From NCBI GenBank assembly GCA_965249175.1, contig OZ252227.1:4030001-4094000 (forward strand): a stretch of DNA of 64,000 nt. Reading direction: 5' to 3'. A model generated the notes under the pieces. The model was not told the origin of the DNA and did not search any database. It saw only the letters and a program-made list of their open reading frames with translations. The DNA comes from CAZYFH01 sp965249175 (GTDB lineage Bacteria; Acidobacteriota; Vicinamibacteria; Vicinamibacterales; UBA8438). Position numbers and translations under genes: made by a program. Within the stretch, counting starts at the first letter, position 1. Each line of letters begins with the position of its first letter. Positions 8,621 to 17,104 of the stretch are shown piece by piece.

Positions 8621-9418
8621 ATGGACATACGGACGGTCGTCGTCGATGACGAGCAGCTGGCTCGGAACGAGCTCTGTTTTCAGCTGCAGCAGCTGGACGG
8701 CGTGGACATCGTCGGGCAGGCGGGTGACGGCGTGCAGGCCCTCCGACTGATCGAGGAAGTGCGTCCGGATCTCGTGCTCCTCGATGTGCAGATGCCGGGC
8801 CAGACCGGCTTCGAGGTGGCACGCGAGCTCGTGGCGCGCGGTGTCGATTCTCGGGTGGTCTTCGTGACGGCGTTCGACCAGTACGCGATCGAGGCGTTCG
8901 AGGTCAACGCCATCGACTACCTGCTGAAGCCGGTCGCGCCGGAGCGGCTCGGGCGGACGATTGAGCGCGCCCGTGGCCAGCTTCGCTCGACGCGATTGGC
9001 GTCGGGCGAGCATGCCGCCGGGGCGTTGCAGGAGGGTGAGCTCAGACGGATCGCCGAGTACGTGACCGAGCGGGAAACCCGACGACGTCAGATCGCGATC
9101 AAGGTCGGTGAACGCTTCCTGCTCGTGCAGTCTGACGAGATCGTGTACGCATCACTGGCTGACGAGGTCATCACCGTGTCCGCTGGCACGCTCAGTGGCA
9201 CGTCGAACTGCCGGACGCTGGATGAGTTACAGTCGCTACTCGACCCGACGGTGTTTTGGCGGGTGCATCGATCGCATCTGGTCAACATCAAGAAGATCAA
9301 GGAGATAGTGCCTTGGATCAGTCGAAACTACATCCTGAAGATGAAAGACGCGAAGGGCACGGAGATCCCGGTGAGCCGGGCGCAGACGAAGCGTCTCCGC
9401 GACTATCTCAACCTCTAG
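8621..9418 (+). CDS. LytTR-family response regulator
   Basis: 265 residues. The receiver domain (1-120) has acidic pocket Asp10-Glu11, phospho-acceptor Asp55 in LLDVQMPG, the T/S in VVFVTAFDQY and Lys103 in YLLKP. The C-terminal LytTR DNA-binding domain (~155-265) shows the typical core IKVGERFLLVQSDEIVYA, FWRVHRSHLVNIKKIKEI and the final RLRDYLNL. It would be phosphorylated by the adjacent LytS-type kinase and bind paired direct-repeat sites. The downstream signal peptidase gene overlaps its 3' end, so export capacity may be part of the same transcription unit. Confidence 0.9.
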   Translation: MDIRTVVVDDEQLARNELCFQLQQLDGVDIVGQAGDGVQALRLIEEVRPDLVLLDVQMPGQTGFEVARELVARGVDSRVVFVTAFDQYAIEAFEVNAIDYLLKPVAPERLGRTIERARGQLRSTRLASGEHAAGALQEGELRRIAEYVTERETRRRQIAIKVGERFLLVQSDEIVYASLADEVITVSAGTLSGTSNCRTLDELQSLLDPTVFWRVHRSHLVNIKKIKEIVPWISRNYILKMKDAKGTEIPVSRAQTKRLRDYLNL

Positions 9419-10071
9419 GTCTGGGCGATTCGACGGCGCTTCGCGTTCAGCTTGACAGCGACGCCGAGCGCGACGCGCAGCAGGCACCAGAATCGTTCAG
9501 CGCGCCCCAGCACGCCGAGCACGCGGACACGACCCGCCGTGGCGACTTTCTGGCGCGTGCGGGCGAGGAGCTGGTGGCCTGGGTCAAAGTGTTCGCGTCA
9601 GCGGCCGTCTACGCCACCCTGATCGTCACGTTCGGGCTGCAGGTGGCGCGTGTCGAGGGCAAGAGCATGGAGCCCACGCTGCAGGATCAGGACCGCCTGA
9701 TCGTCAACAAAGCGGCCTACAAGTTCTTTGGCGACCCGGAACCGGGCGATATCGTCATGCTGTACTACCCCCGCGACCCCGACAAATCGTTCGTCAAGCG
9801 AGTTGTGGCGGAGGAGGGCGATACCGTCCGGATCGACAACGGTCAGGTCTACGTGAACGAGGTCCTGAATCCCGACGCGTTCGTGCCACCCGAATTCCGA
9901 AGCCACGAGAACCATGGCCCCGAGGTCGTGCAAGAAGGCTATTTCTTCGTGATGGGCGACCATCGAAACAACAGCTCCGATAGTCGACACTGGGGCCCGG
10001 TGCCCAAGAAGTACATCATCGGCAAGGTACAACTCCGATGGTGGCCGCTGACGGAAGCGACGGTGTTTTGA
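9313..10071 (+). CDS. lepB: Signal peptidase I
   Basis: 252 residues from the proposed start. One N-terminal membrane segment (VAWVKVFASAAVYATLIVTF) anchors the enzyme; catalytic Ser118 is in EGKSMEPTLQ (box B) and Lys162 in FVKRVVAEEGD (box D), with box E as GDHRNNSSDSRHWG. It removes signal peptides at the outer face of the membrane. No ATG lies upstream of the catalytic Ser near the domain start. The TTG at 9313 is preferred because AAGGAG ends 8 nt upstream (9299-9304). That start lies inside the regulator gene and gives a ~60-residue hydrophilic N-terminal extension. GTG 9573 is the alternative and would start at the membrane segment. Confidence 0.85.
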   Translation: MDQSKLHPEDERREGHGDPGEPGADEASPRLSQPLGLGDSTALRVQLDSDAERDAQQAPESFSAPQHAEHADTTRRGDFLARAGEELVAWVKVFASAAVYATLIVTFGLQVARVEGKSMEPTLQDQDRLIVNKAAYKFFGDPEPGDIVMLYYPRDPDKSFVKRVVAEEGDTVRIDNGQVYVNEVLNPDAFVPPEFRSHENHGPEVVQEGYFFVMGDHRNNSSDSRHWGPVPKKYIIGKVQLRWWPLTEATVF

Positions 10072-10101
10072 GGCGCGCCGTGACGGTGTGCGACGGTCGA
10101 C

Positions 10102-11937
10102 TCAGGCCGGTCGCTCGGCGTACAGCCCGTCGATGACGGCGGCCCAGCGTTCGGCGACGACGCGCCGTTTGACCTTGAGCGTCGGCGTGAGCTCCCCCGT
10201 GGCCACGCTGAACTCCGCCGGCAGCAGCGCGAACTGCTTGATCTGCTCGTAGCGTGGGAGCGCCGCGTTCACCGATTGGACGACGTCGTCGAACAGGCGG
10301 ATCACCTCCGGCCGCTCCACGATCTGTGAGGCGTCGTCGTGCCCGCCGTCCGGCGAGGCCATCCGCGCCCGCAACGCCTCGAACTCCGGGACCAGCAGCG
10401 CGGCAATGAACTGCCGCCGGTCGCCGATCAGCACGGCCTCGGCGACGATCGGCGCCCGCTTGAGCTCCGCCTCGATTGGCGTCGGCGCGATGTTCTTGCC
10501 ACCCGCCGTCACGATGAGATCCTTCTTCCGATCGGTGATCGTCAGGTAGCCGTCCGCGTCGAGCGTGCCGATGTCACCGGTGTGAAACCAGCCGTCCACC
10601 ATGACCTCGTCCGTCGCCTGCTGCTTGCGGTAGTAGCCCAACATCACGTTCGGTCCGCGCGCCAGAATCTCGCCGTCCCCCGCGATCTCGAGCTCGACGC
10701 CCGGCACCGCGGGACCGACGGATCCAAGGCGCGGCGCCGTCGCCGGATTGATCGTCAGCACGGGCGCCGTCTCGGTCAGGCCGTAGCCCTCGACCACCGG
10801 GATCCCGACCGCGAAGAGGAACTCCGCGATCGATACGCGCAACGGCGCGCTGCCCGAGACGAGAAACCGGACGCGGCCGCCGAGCCGGGCGCGGATCTTC
10901 GACAGGACGAGACGGTCGGCCACCCCGAGCATCACCCGCGCCGGCAACCCGAGCGTCCGCCCCGCGAACACGGCCCGCGCCCGCTCGGACCCGACGGCGA
11001 GCGCCCACCGGAACAACGCGCGGCGCACCGGGGGCGCGTCGTTGCCTGCCGCGATGATACGCGCGTGCAACTTCTCATACACGCGGGGCACGCCGGTCAT
11101 GATGGTCGGCTTGACCTGCTGCATGTCGCGAGCGATCGTGTCGAGCGATTCGGCGAACGAGATGGTCACGCCCTTGTAGAGGTAGAGACAGACCGCCGTC
11201 CGCTCGAAGGCATGGCTCAGGGGGAGAAACGAGAGCGCGTCATCCGTCTCCGCCACGTGTATCACCATGTCGACCGCGCGGATGTTGCTCACGATGTTGC
11301 CGTGGCTGAGCATCACGCCCTTCGGCTCACCGGTCGTGCCCGAGGTGTAGATGATCGTCGCGAGCGTGTCCGGTGCAATCGCGGTGGCCGCCTCCTTGAA
11401 CATGCGACCCAGTCCATCCTTCCGCATCAGCCGCTGGTGACCACGCTCGGTCGCCGCCTCGAGACTCAGCTCTTCGCGGTCGGGCTCGGTCACGGGCGGC
11501 GCGGTCTGCGCAGGCTCCATGACGACCAGTGCGGCGAGCCCGGGCAGCTCGGACCAGATCGATCTGACCTTGGCGGCCTGCTCCTCGTCCGACGCGACGA
11601 CCACCCGCGCACCGGAATCGGCCAGGATGTACCGCACCTGCGCTGCCGGCAGCGTCGGGTAGATAGGAACCGAGACGGCGCCCAGGGTCAGGACGGCGAA
11701 GTCGGCAACCAGCCACTCTGGCCGGCTCTCGGCCAGAATCGCCACGCGGCCTCCGGGCTCGACGCCGAGGGCGCCGAATCCCAAACTGAGATCGCGGATG
11801 CGTTCGAAGAACTCACGCGAGGAGAGCTCGTCGGGTGCCGCGCCCTCACCCCGACACCGCCGGACCAGCGCCGGCTTTGGATAGCGGCCGGCGACGTGAA
11901 ACGGCAGTGCCGCCAGGGTCTCCAACGATTCACTCAT
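10102..11937 (-). CDS. Long-chain fatty-acid-CoA ligase (AMP-binding)
   Basis: 611 residues, normal for FadD15/long-chain acyl-CoA synthetases. The AMP-binding P-loop is IIYTSGTTGEPKGVMLSHGN, followed by GYGLTETAPV, the aspartate motif WFHTGDIGTLD and the hinge/C-terminal motif TDRKKDLIVTAGGKNIAP. It activates fatty acids to acyl-AMP and then acyl-CoA. The start MSESLETLA overlaps the moaC stop as ATGAGTGA (11930-11937), which indicates coupling in a rex-moaC-ligase transcription unit. Placement behind rex suggests redox-linked expression, but no Rex operator was seen upstream. Confidence 0.88.
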   Translation of the reverse strand: MSESLETLAALPFHVAGRYPKPALVRRCRGEGAAPDELSSREFFERIRDLSLGFGALGVEPGGRVAILAESRPEWLVADFAVLTLGAVSVPIYPTLPAAQVRYILADSGARVVVASDEEQAAKVRSIWSELPGLAALVVMEPAQTAPPVTEPDREELSLEAATERGHQRLMRKDGLGRMFKEAATAIAPDTLATIIYTSGTTGEPKGVMLSHGNIVSNIRAVDMVIHVAETDDALSFLPLSHAFERTAVCLYLYKGVTISFAESLDTIARDMQQVKPTIMTGVPRVYEKLHARIIAAGNDAPPVRRALFRWALAVGSERARAVFAGRTLGLPARVMLGVADRLVLSKIRARLGGRVRFLVSGSAPLRVSIAEFLFAVGIPVVEGYGLTETAPVLTINPATAPRLGSVGPAVPGVELEIAGDGEILARGPNVMLGYYRKQQATDEVMVDGWFHTGDIGTLDADGYLTITDRKKDLIVTAGGKNIAPTPIEAELKRAPIVAEAVLIGDRRQFIAALLVPEFEALRARMASPDGGHDDASQIVERPEVIRLFDDVVQSVNAALPRYEQIKQFALLPAEFSVATGELTPTLKVKRRVVAERWAAVIDGLYAERPA

Positions 11938-12487
11938 TCCCTGCACCCCCTGCACCCCGATGTCCCCGAGTACCGGTGCGCGCACCTGAGGGGTCGGCCC
12001 GGAACGTCCCGGAGCGGCCACCCGTCTTCTCCACGAGACGGATCGCGCCGATGACCATCCGCTTGTCGACCGCCTTGACCATGTCGTACACCGTCAACGC
12101 CGCGGTCGCCACAGCCGTCAGCGCCTCCATCTCCACGCCCGTGCGCGCCGTGGTCCGCACCCGCGCCTCGATGTCGTAGCCGTCCGGGCGCGGGTCGAGC
12201 AAGACATCCACTTGGGACAGCGGCAGCGGGTGACAGAGCGGGATGAGCTCGGAGGTCCGCTTGGCCGCCATGATGCCGGCGATCCGCGCCGCTTGCAATG
12301 GATCGCCCTTGGTGAGGCGGCCGGCCCGAACGGCGCGCAAGGCGGCGCGGCCGATGCCGATGTGGCCGCGGGCCACGGCGACACGCTCGGTCACCGGCTT
12401 GTCGCCGACATCGACCATCCGGACACGTCCCCGTGTGTCGACGTGGCTCAGCCGCGCGCTCGCGCGCCCACCGCTGCGACCCCCCAT
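11930..12487 (-). CDS. moaC: Cyclic pyranopterin monophosphate synthase MoaC
   Basis: 185 residues. Family landmarks include SHVDTRGRVRMVDVGDKPVTERVA at the N-terminus, RTSELIPLCHPLPLS with the active-site His, GVEMEALTAV and YDMVKAVDKRM with the catalytic Lys. MoaC converts the 3',8-cyclo-GTP made by MoaA into cPMP, the first precursor of molybdenum cofactor. The C-terminal ~25 residues (GRSGTFRADPSG... to the end) are a low-complexity Gly/Arg-rich tail beyond the usual fold, and its last codons overlap the ligase gene. No other moa gene is in the window. Starts 5 nt after the rex stop. Confidence 0.9.
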   Translation of the reverse strand: MGGRSGGRASARLSHVDTRGRVRMVDVGDKPVTERVAVARGHIGIGRAALRAVRAGRLTKGDPLQAARIAGIMAAKRTSELIPLCHPLPLSQVDVLLDPRPDGYDIEARVRTTARTGVEMEALTAVATAALTVYDMVKAVDKRMVIGAIRLVEKTGGRSGTFRADPSGARTGTRGHRGAGGAGNE

Positions 12488-12492
12488 CTCCC

Positions 12493-13134
12493 CTATCCTT
12501 TCGTACCGTCGCGGTTCGCCAGGTAGAACGAGAGGCTTTCAAGCGACACGGTCAGGTCTACGCTCTTGAGCTTCACCGGTGGCGGCACCCGGAGCGCACC
12601 CGGTGAGAAGTTGAGCACCGCCCGTATCCCCGCCTGGACCACCGTGTTGACCACCTGTTGCGCCGACCGCGCGGGGACGGCGATGACGGCGATCGTAATG
12701 CCCTGCCGTCGGGCCACGCTGCGCAGGTCGTGGATGTCGTAAATGCGCACGCCACTCCGCGAGAGCCGGCCGACCTTGTCGCGGAGAGTATCGAACAGCG
12801 CCACGATACGAAACCCCTCCTGTCTGAACCCGGGATAGTCGGCCAGCGCCAGCCCCAGATTACCGGCCCCCATGATGGCGACTTTCAGCTTGCGGTCCAG
12901 GCCGAGGATGGTCCGCAGCTGCTGACGGAGGTCCTTGACGACATAGCCGACTCCGCGCACACCCAGATCACCGAAATGCGCGAGGTCCTTCCGAATCAGC
13001 GCGGCGTTGAGTCCGAACTGCTCGGCCAGCACCTTTGAGGACACGGTCTTCACGCCCTTCTCATCCAGTTCAGACAGAAACCGCAGATAGAGAGACAGCC
13101 GATTCGTCGTGAGCTCGGAGATCTGTTCGCGCAT
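12493..13134 (-). CDS. rex: Redox-sensing transcriptional repressor Rex
   Basis: 213 residues. The N-terminal winged helix (1-80) contains TTNRLSLYLRFL and SSKVLAEQFGLNAALIRKDLAHFG, the family's DNA-recognition helix. The Rossmann domain begins LKVAIMGAGNLGLALADYPG, and IAVIAVPARSAQQV plus the C-terminal swapped helix SLESLSFYLANR complete the fold. Rex dimers sense the NADH/NAD+ ratio and repress anaerobic or fermentative genes. MREQISEL is chosen as the start because the winged-helix domain starts there. First gene of an apparent rex-moaC-acyl-CoA-ligase operon. No TTGTGAA-type operator was recognised in the 74-bp gap upstream. Confidence 0.93.
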   Translation of the reverse strand: MREQISELTTNRLSLYLRFLSELDEKGVKTVSSKVLAEQFGLNAALIRKDLAHFGDLGVRGVGYVVKDLRQQLRTILGLDRKLKVAIMGAGNLGLALADYPGFRQEGFRIVALFDTLRDKVGRLSRSGVRIYDIHDLRSVARRQGITIAVIAVPARSAQQVVNTVVQAGIRAVLNFSPGALRVPPPVKLKSVDLTVSLESLSFYLANRDGTKG

Positions 13135-13208
13135 GTGATGTCGTGTGAGGCACGCGATTCTATGGCGCGCACCTGGGCGGGTCAAGCGCGTCGGAGACGC
13201 GTGCTAAG

Positions 13209-14375
13209 ATGCGAATGATGAACGAGATGGCGCCGTTGACGCGTGGTTCGTCGCGTGTCGCGGCGGCTGCGTGCGCCGCGCTCGTGCTTGCCGCCGGTCC
13301 GGTTGCAGCACAGTCAGGAAGGCACGCGGCGACCCTCGGCGCGCTCGCCGCGCACCCGATCTTCTTCCACGGCGAGGAGGTGGTCCTCCGAGCAGAGGCG
13401 ACGAGCGAACAGGTCTTGACCTGGCTGGTCGATGGAGAGGTCCGCATCCTCGCGCTCGACGTGCCACCCCCGCCCAACGGCGTCATCGAACATCTGGAGA
13501 TTGTCGGCACCTTCTACGATGTGGGCCGACTCGAGGACAACGACCCGCGCGTGCGCGACCTCCCCCTCGCGCGCCTTTCCGACCGGTTGCTCAACAAGCC
13601 CTGGCCCACGACGGGCGAGCTGCCGATTGTGGTCGCGTCGTCGTCCCGGCCGGTGCGGGCCCCGGACGCGACCACGATGCGGAACATCGTCCTGGACCCG
13701 GACCGTTACATCGACGCGGGCGTCACGCTGACCGGCCGGTTCCGGGGCCGCAACCTCTACGCCGATCTGCCGACGGCCCCGGACGAGAGCCGGTGGGATT
13801 TTGTGCTGCGATCGGCGGACGCCGCGGTCTGGGTCGTCGGCAAGGAGCCGAAGGGCGACGGGTTCGAGCTCGACGTGGCGGCCAGGGTCGACACCGGGCG
13901 ATGGCTGGAGGTCACCGGCACGGTGAGCGTCAAGGACGACATGGTGCTGGTCGATGCGGGCGTGCTCAGACTGGCCGAGCCAACGGCCGACGAGACGTCA
14001 GCCCCCGCGCCGCGCGATGCACCGCCCTTGCTGCCACCGGAGGTCATTTTCAGCGCGCCGCTCGCGGACGACGTCAACGTCGCGCGCGACACGACCGTAC
14101 GCGTGCAGTTCTCGCGCGACATGGACCGGGACTCGTTCGAAGGCAGTATCCACGTCGGCTACGCCGGTTCCGATCCCGCGACGGCGAGCGAAACATCACC
14201 GGACGCCTTGAGCTTCGAAACCGACTACCACGGCCGCAACCGCGTGCTCGAGATCCGCTTCGAGGAGGAACTGGACCAGTTCCGGGCGCTGGAAGTCCGC
14301 CTGCTCGAGGGCATCACCGCCAACGACGGCGCCCCCTTGTTGCCCTGGACGCTCTCGTTCTTCACCGGCGGGTAG
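13209..14375 (+). CDS. Exported protein with C-terminal bacterial Ig-like (Big_5-type) domain
   Basis: 388 residues, function unknown. A signal peptide (~1-36) ends LAAGPVAAQ. Residues ~45-265 form two related beta-rich segments around LDPDRYIDAGVTLTGRFRGRN and LEVTGTVSVKDDMVLVDAG, reminiscent of OB-like tOB domains. The C-terminal part (VIFSAPLADDVNVARDTT, then FSRDMDRDSFEGSI and WTLSFFTGG) matches the pattern of Big_5 domains, which start 'sP.dg...v...i.v.FS..md' and end in 'tWtFtTg'. Likely periplasmic or surface structural protein. Divergent from rex and convergent with the plsC-like gene. Confidence 0.7.
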   Translation: MRMMNEMAPLTRGSSRVAAAACAALVLAAGPVAAQSGRHAATLGALAAHPIFFHGEEVVLRAEATSEQVLTWLVDGEVRILALDVPPPPNGVIEHLEIVGTFYDVGRLEDNDPRVRDLPLARLSDRLLNKPWPTTGELPIVVASSSRPVRAPDATTMRNIVLDPDRYIDAGVTLTGRFRGRNLYADLPTAPDESRWDFVLRSADAAVWVVGKEPKGDGFELDVAARVDTGRWLEVTGTVSVKDDMVLVDAGVLRLAEPTADETSAPAPRDAPPLLPPEVIFSAPLADDVNVARDTTVRVQFSRDMDRDSFEGSIHVGYAGSDPATASETSPDALSFETDYHGRNRVLEIRFEEELDQFRALEVRLLEGITANDGAPLLPWTLSFFTGG

Positions 14376-14412
14376 CTTCGGCCGTCGATGCATCCCGTCC
14401 GACTGCGTTGGC

Positions 14413-15171
14413 TTAGAGCGTCACCGGTCCTTCCGCAAGCAGCTCCTCAATGGCGGCACGGGTGCGCGCGATCAGGTTGGTGCGCTGACCCACGTCGAAA
14501 CGGTCCGCGGCGATCGGCGGCCCGAGACGCACGCTGACGGTCACCGGCCGGATCACGGGGCTCCCCTTGCGCATCGCGGCCCGCGTGCCCTGGATGGCGA
14601 CCGGCACGATGGCCGCCCCTCCTTTGATCGCCATCACGAACCCGCCTTTCTTGAACGGCAACAACTCCCCGGTCCGGCTCCGGGTGCCCTCAGGGAAGAT
14701 CATGAACGAGTCGCCGCGGGCCAACGCGGCGGCCGCACCATCAATGGCGCGCGAGCTTTGTCCCCGGTTACGACGCTCGATCGGCACGAAGCCGACGATG
14801 TCGAACGCGTTGCGGAGCACGGGAAATACCGGTCGCAGCTCCGCCTTATAGAGAATCTTCAGACGCGGATGAATGGCCGCAAGCGCGATGTAGATAATGG
14901 GCGGCTCGAGGTTGCTCGCATGGTTGACGCAGTAGACGGCACCGCCGTCGTGGTGGATGTGCTCCGTCCCAGCCACCCGCACCCGGATGCCGGCCGCACC
15001 CAAGCCGAGGCGCACACCCCCGCGGCCGAGTGCGTAGAGCACACCGGGCCATTTGAACAGCGCGGCGAGGAGCATCCCGGGAGGCCCCAGGACGAGGACC
15101 CACAGCGCGACACCGACATATGCGGACAGTGACCGAACGAACGCAACGAGGCTGCGGACGATCTCCGCCAC
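14413..15171 (-). CDS. 1-acyl-sn-glycerol-3-phosphate acyltransferase (PlsC-like)
   Basis: 252 residues. An N-terminal membrane helix (VGVALWVLVLGPPGMLLAAL) precedes the acyltransferase core: motif I NHASNLEPP with His84, motif II FVPIERRNRG, motif III FPEGTRSRTGELLPFKKG and motif IV VPVAIQG. It would acylate lysophosphatidic acid to phosphatidic acid at the inner membrane. Motif I is usually HxxxxD; here the acidic partner is Glu89, a conservative change. The rest of the fold is intact, so the enzyme is probably active. Upstream lies the CarD-family regulator gene after a 20-nt gap. Confidence 0.85.
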   Translation of the reverse strand: MAEIVRSLVAFVRSLSAYVGVALWVLVLGPPGMLLAALFKWPGVLYALGRGGVRLGLGAAGIRVRVAGTEHIHHDGGAVYCVNHASNLEPPIIYIALAAIHPRLKILYKAELRPVFPVLRNAFDIVGFVPIERRNRGQSSRAIDGAAAALARGDSFMIFPEGTRSRTGELLPFKKGGFVMAIKGGAAIVPVAIQGTRAAMRKGSPVIRPVTVSVRLGPPIAADRFDVGQRTNLIARTRAAIEELLAEGPVTL

Positions 15172-15191
15172 CGGTGGATGGAGCGAATGTC

Positions 15192-15773
15192 CTAGGACGC
15201 GCGCGCTGTGCGGCGAGTTGCCGTCCGCGTCGACGCCTTCTTGACCTTGGCCACTTTCGCCTGCGCCAGCTGCCGGGCGCGATTGGCGAGACAGCGCTCG
15301 AGCGCCTTGTCGACGCGCCCCTCGACCTCGTCCGACGTCTCGCTCATGACTTCCGAGATCTCGGAGACGACGAGGAACTTCGCGCGGTCAAGCATGCGTT
15401 TCTCGCGAAACGACAGGTTCTTCGACTGGCTGAGATGATTCAGGCTCTTGAGGACGTCGACGACGTCATAGATAGAGCCGGTCCGCATCTTGTCGGAGTT
15501 GTCCTTGAACCGGCCCTTCCAGTTTTGGTGGTTGTCGATCTTGCCGTTCCCGAGCAACGTGAAGAGTCGTTTGACCTCGTGGTCGCCGATCGCGCGACGC
15601 AGGCCTACACCCTCCACGTTGTCAACGGGCACCAGCACCGTTGTGTCGCTCGAGCTCATCCGCAACGAGTAGAACCCGCAGGTCGTTCCCAAAATGGTCT
15701 TCGTCTCGATGCGCTCGATCACACCGAGGCCATGATTCGGGTAAATGACCTTGTCTCCAATCTCGAAGTGCAA
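15192..15773 (-). CDS. CarD-family transcriptional regulator
   Basis: 193 residues. The RNA polymerase-interacting (Tudor-like) domain starts LHFEIGDKVIYPNHGLGVIERI and contains FYSLRMSSSDTTVLVPVDN. The helical C-terminal DNA-binding part includes SIYDVVDVLKSLNHLSQSKNLSF and EKRMLDRAKFLVVSEI, then a Lys/Arg-rich tail KKASTRTATRRTARAS. CarD stabilises the open complex at rRNA and other promoters. No ATG lies at the domain start, so TTG 15773 (LHFEIGDK) is preferred; the open frame continues upstream but without family similarity. The basic tail is a small addition to the usual length. Confidence 0.85.
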   Translation of the reverse strand: MHFEIGDKVIYPNHGLGVIERIETKTILGTTCGFYSLRMSSSDTTVLVPVDNVEGVGLRRAIGDHEVKRLFTLLGNGKIDNHQNWKGRFKDNSDKMRTGSIYDVVDVLKSLNHLSQSKNLSFREKRMLDRAKFLVVSEISEVMSETSDEVEGRVDKALERCLANRARQLAQAKVAKVKKASTRTATRRTARAS

Positions 15774-16070
15774 TATTGCCCCCGGGAGAATGTAACGATA
15801 GTAGCGCGGGAGTGACGGCGAAGCGGTACAGCCCATCCACTGTAGTCGATCACCATCTCGAAAGCAATGCGGAACCCACGTAGAATGAGCACTTTGCCGA
15901 GCTTTGCCTGTGGCTGCGCACACTCGCCTTCGCGACGTGGACGATTCCAGTTGTGGCAAATGCCCTATCGTGGTCAACGTTTGTCACGACATGAGTCGGC
16001 GACGGCCGTTGTTATAGAGTACGCCGGAGTGGTTGGTCTGGAGCCGACCGGCCCCGTCCTGGAGGACGAG

Positions 16071-16676
16071 ATGATGTCACCTCGCGCCACCCCACCGGCC
16101 CGGATCGCACTGCTCGCCCTGGCCATCGCCACGCTCGTGCTGCTTGGCACCGGGTCGCTTCCCGGTATCGAGCTGCTCGCCTCGCAGCAAAACCGCAGCC
16201 TGGCGCCCTATGTGCCAACGCCGCAGGACGTCGTGGACCGGATGCTGTCGCTGGCGGGCGTCACTGGCGACGACGTGGTCTATGATCTCGGCTGCGGCGA
16301 CGGACGGATCGTGATCACGGCGGCACAGCGATACGGGGCACGGGGTGTCGGGATCGACTTCGACCCGCAGCGCATCGCCGAGTCCAACGCCAATGCCGAA
16401 CGTGCCGGCGTGCAGCACCTCGTGCGATTCGTGGAACAAGACGCGATGCTGGTCGACGTCTCGGAGGCCACCGTCGTCACCCTCTACCTGCTGTCGTCAT
16501 CCAACGCCAAGCTGCGGCCGATCCTCACGCGCCAGCTCGGCTCCGGCGCGCGCATCGTGTCGCACGCCTTCAGCATGGGCGACTGGGAGCCCGACACCAT
16601 CGACCGCTTCGAGGATGAGCGTGGCAATACGCGCACGCTCTATCTGTGGCGCCATGACGGCACGGTCCGGGATTAG
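16071..16676 (+). CDS. Membrane-anchored or exported class I methyltransferase
   Basis: 201 residues. The start ATG 16071 has GGAGGA a few nt upstream. A hydrophobic N-terminal segment (ARIALLALAIATLVLLGTG) predicts a signal anchor. It is followed by the conserved block APYVPTPQDVVDRMLSLAGV and the SAM motif VVYDLGCGDGRIVITAAQRYG, then GIDFDPQRI and SEATVVTLYLLSSSN. The 'YVPTP..VV..ML' plus 'YDLGCGDGR' arrangement is that of small methyltransferases often encoded with Acidobacteria or Planctomycete exported proteins. The acceptor is unknown. SAM dependence outside the cytoplasm would be odd, so the catalytic part may face the cytosol. Confidence 0.7.
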   Translation: MMSPRATPPARIALLALAIATLVLLGTGSLPGIELLASQQNRSLAPYVPTPQDVVDRMLSLAGVTGDDVVYDLGCGDGRIVITAAQRYGARGVGIDFDPQRIAESNANAERAGVQHLVRFVEQDAMLVDVSEATVVTLYLLSSSNAKLRPILTRQLGSGARIVSHAFSMGDWEPDTIDRFEDERGNTRTLYLWRHDGTVRD

Positions 16677-16764
16677 GCACCACCGCGCCGAAGGCGAGCC
16701 GCGTCCCGCGTTGCCCTCGCTGGATGAACGGAGGCACTCGACGCGATCGCGACGGCCCTCGCGC

Positions 16765-17104
16765 GTGACTGGCGGGCTGCTGCTGGTCGGCCTGCTGGGC
16801 GTGAGCTTCGCATTCCCAGCGGCCCAGGAACGGTCCCGCCTCGAGCTGCTCGCCGAGATCGACCTCATCGTCGAACAGGCGATCGACGACGGCCCGATCG
16901 CTGGAGTCTCGGTCGGTGTCCGGCATCGGGGCGAGACGATCCTCGCGAAGGGTTACGGGTTCGCCGATCTCGAGAACGACGTCCGCGCGACGGAGCACAC
17001 CGTCTATCGCATCGGGTCGATCACCAAGCAGTTCACCGCCGCCCTCATCATGCTGCTGGTCGAAGAGCATGTGCTCGGCCTCGACGATGCGCTGACGACG
17101 TTCC
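16765..17104 (+). pseudogene. Serine hydrolase (beta-lactamase/class C type), truncated by IS256-family element
   Basis: Only the N-terminal ~113 codons remain. From GTG 16765 there is a signal peptide (GLLLVGLLGVSFAFPAAQ), then the beta-lactamase-family segment DDGPIAGVSVGVRHRGETIL, GFADLEN and the SxxK nucleophile motif SITKQFTAALIM. The frame runs into the insertion sequence at 17105 and stops at once (TAA ending 17118). The Tyr and His/Lys-containing remainder is not found elsewhere in the window. Intact relatives are ~400-500-residue exported peptidases or esterases of the PBP4*/EstB type. Confidence 0.8.

Noticed and set aside
10339..12054. 571-codon plus-strand open frame
   Set aside because: Antisense of the acyl-CoA ligase and moaC, Arg/His-rich with no motifs.
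13135..13208. Rex operator upstream of rex
   Set aside because: Only a partial TCGTGTGAGGCACGC-like stretch; it does not match TTGTGAA-N6-TTCACAA.
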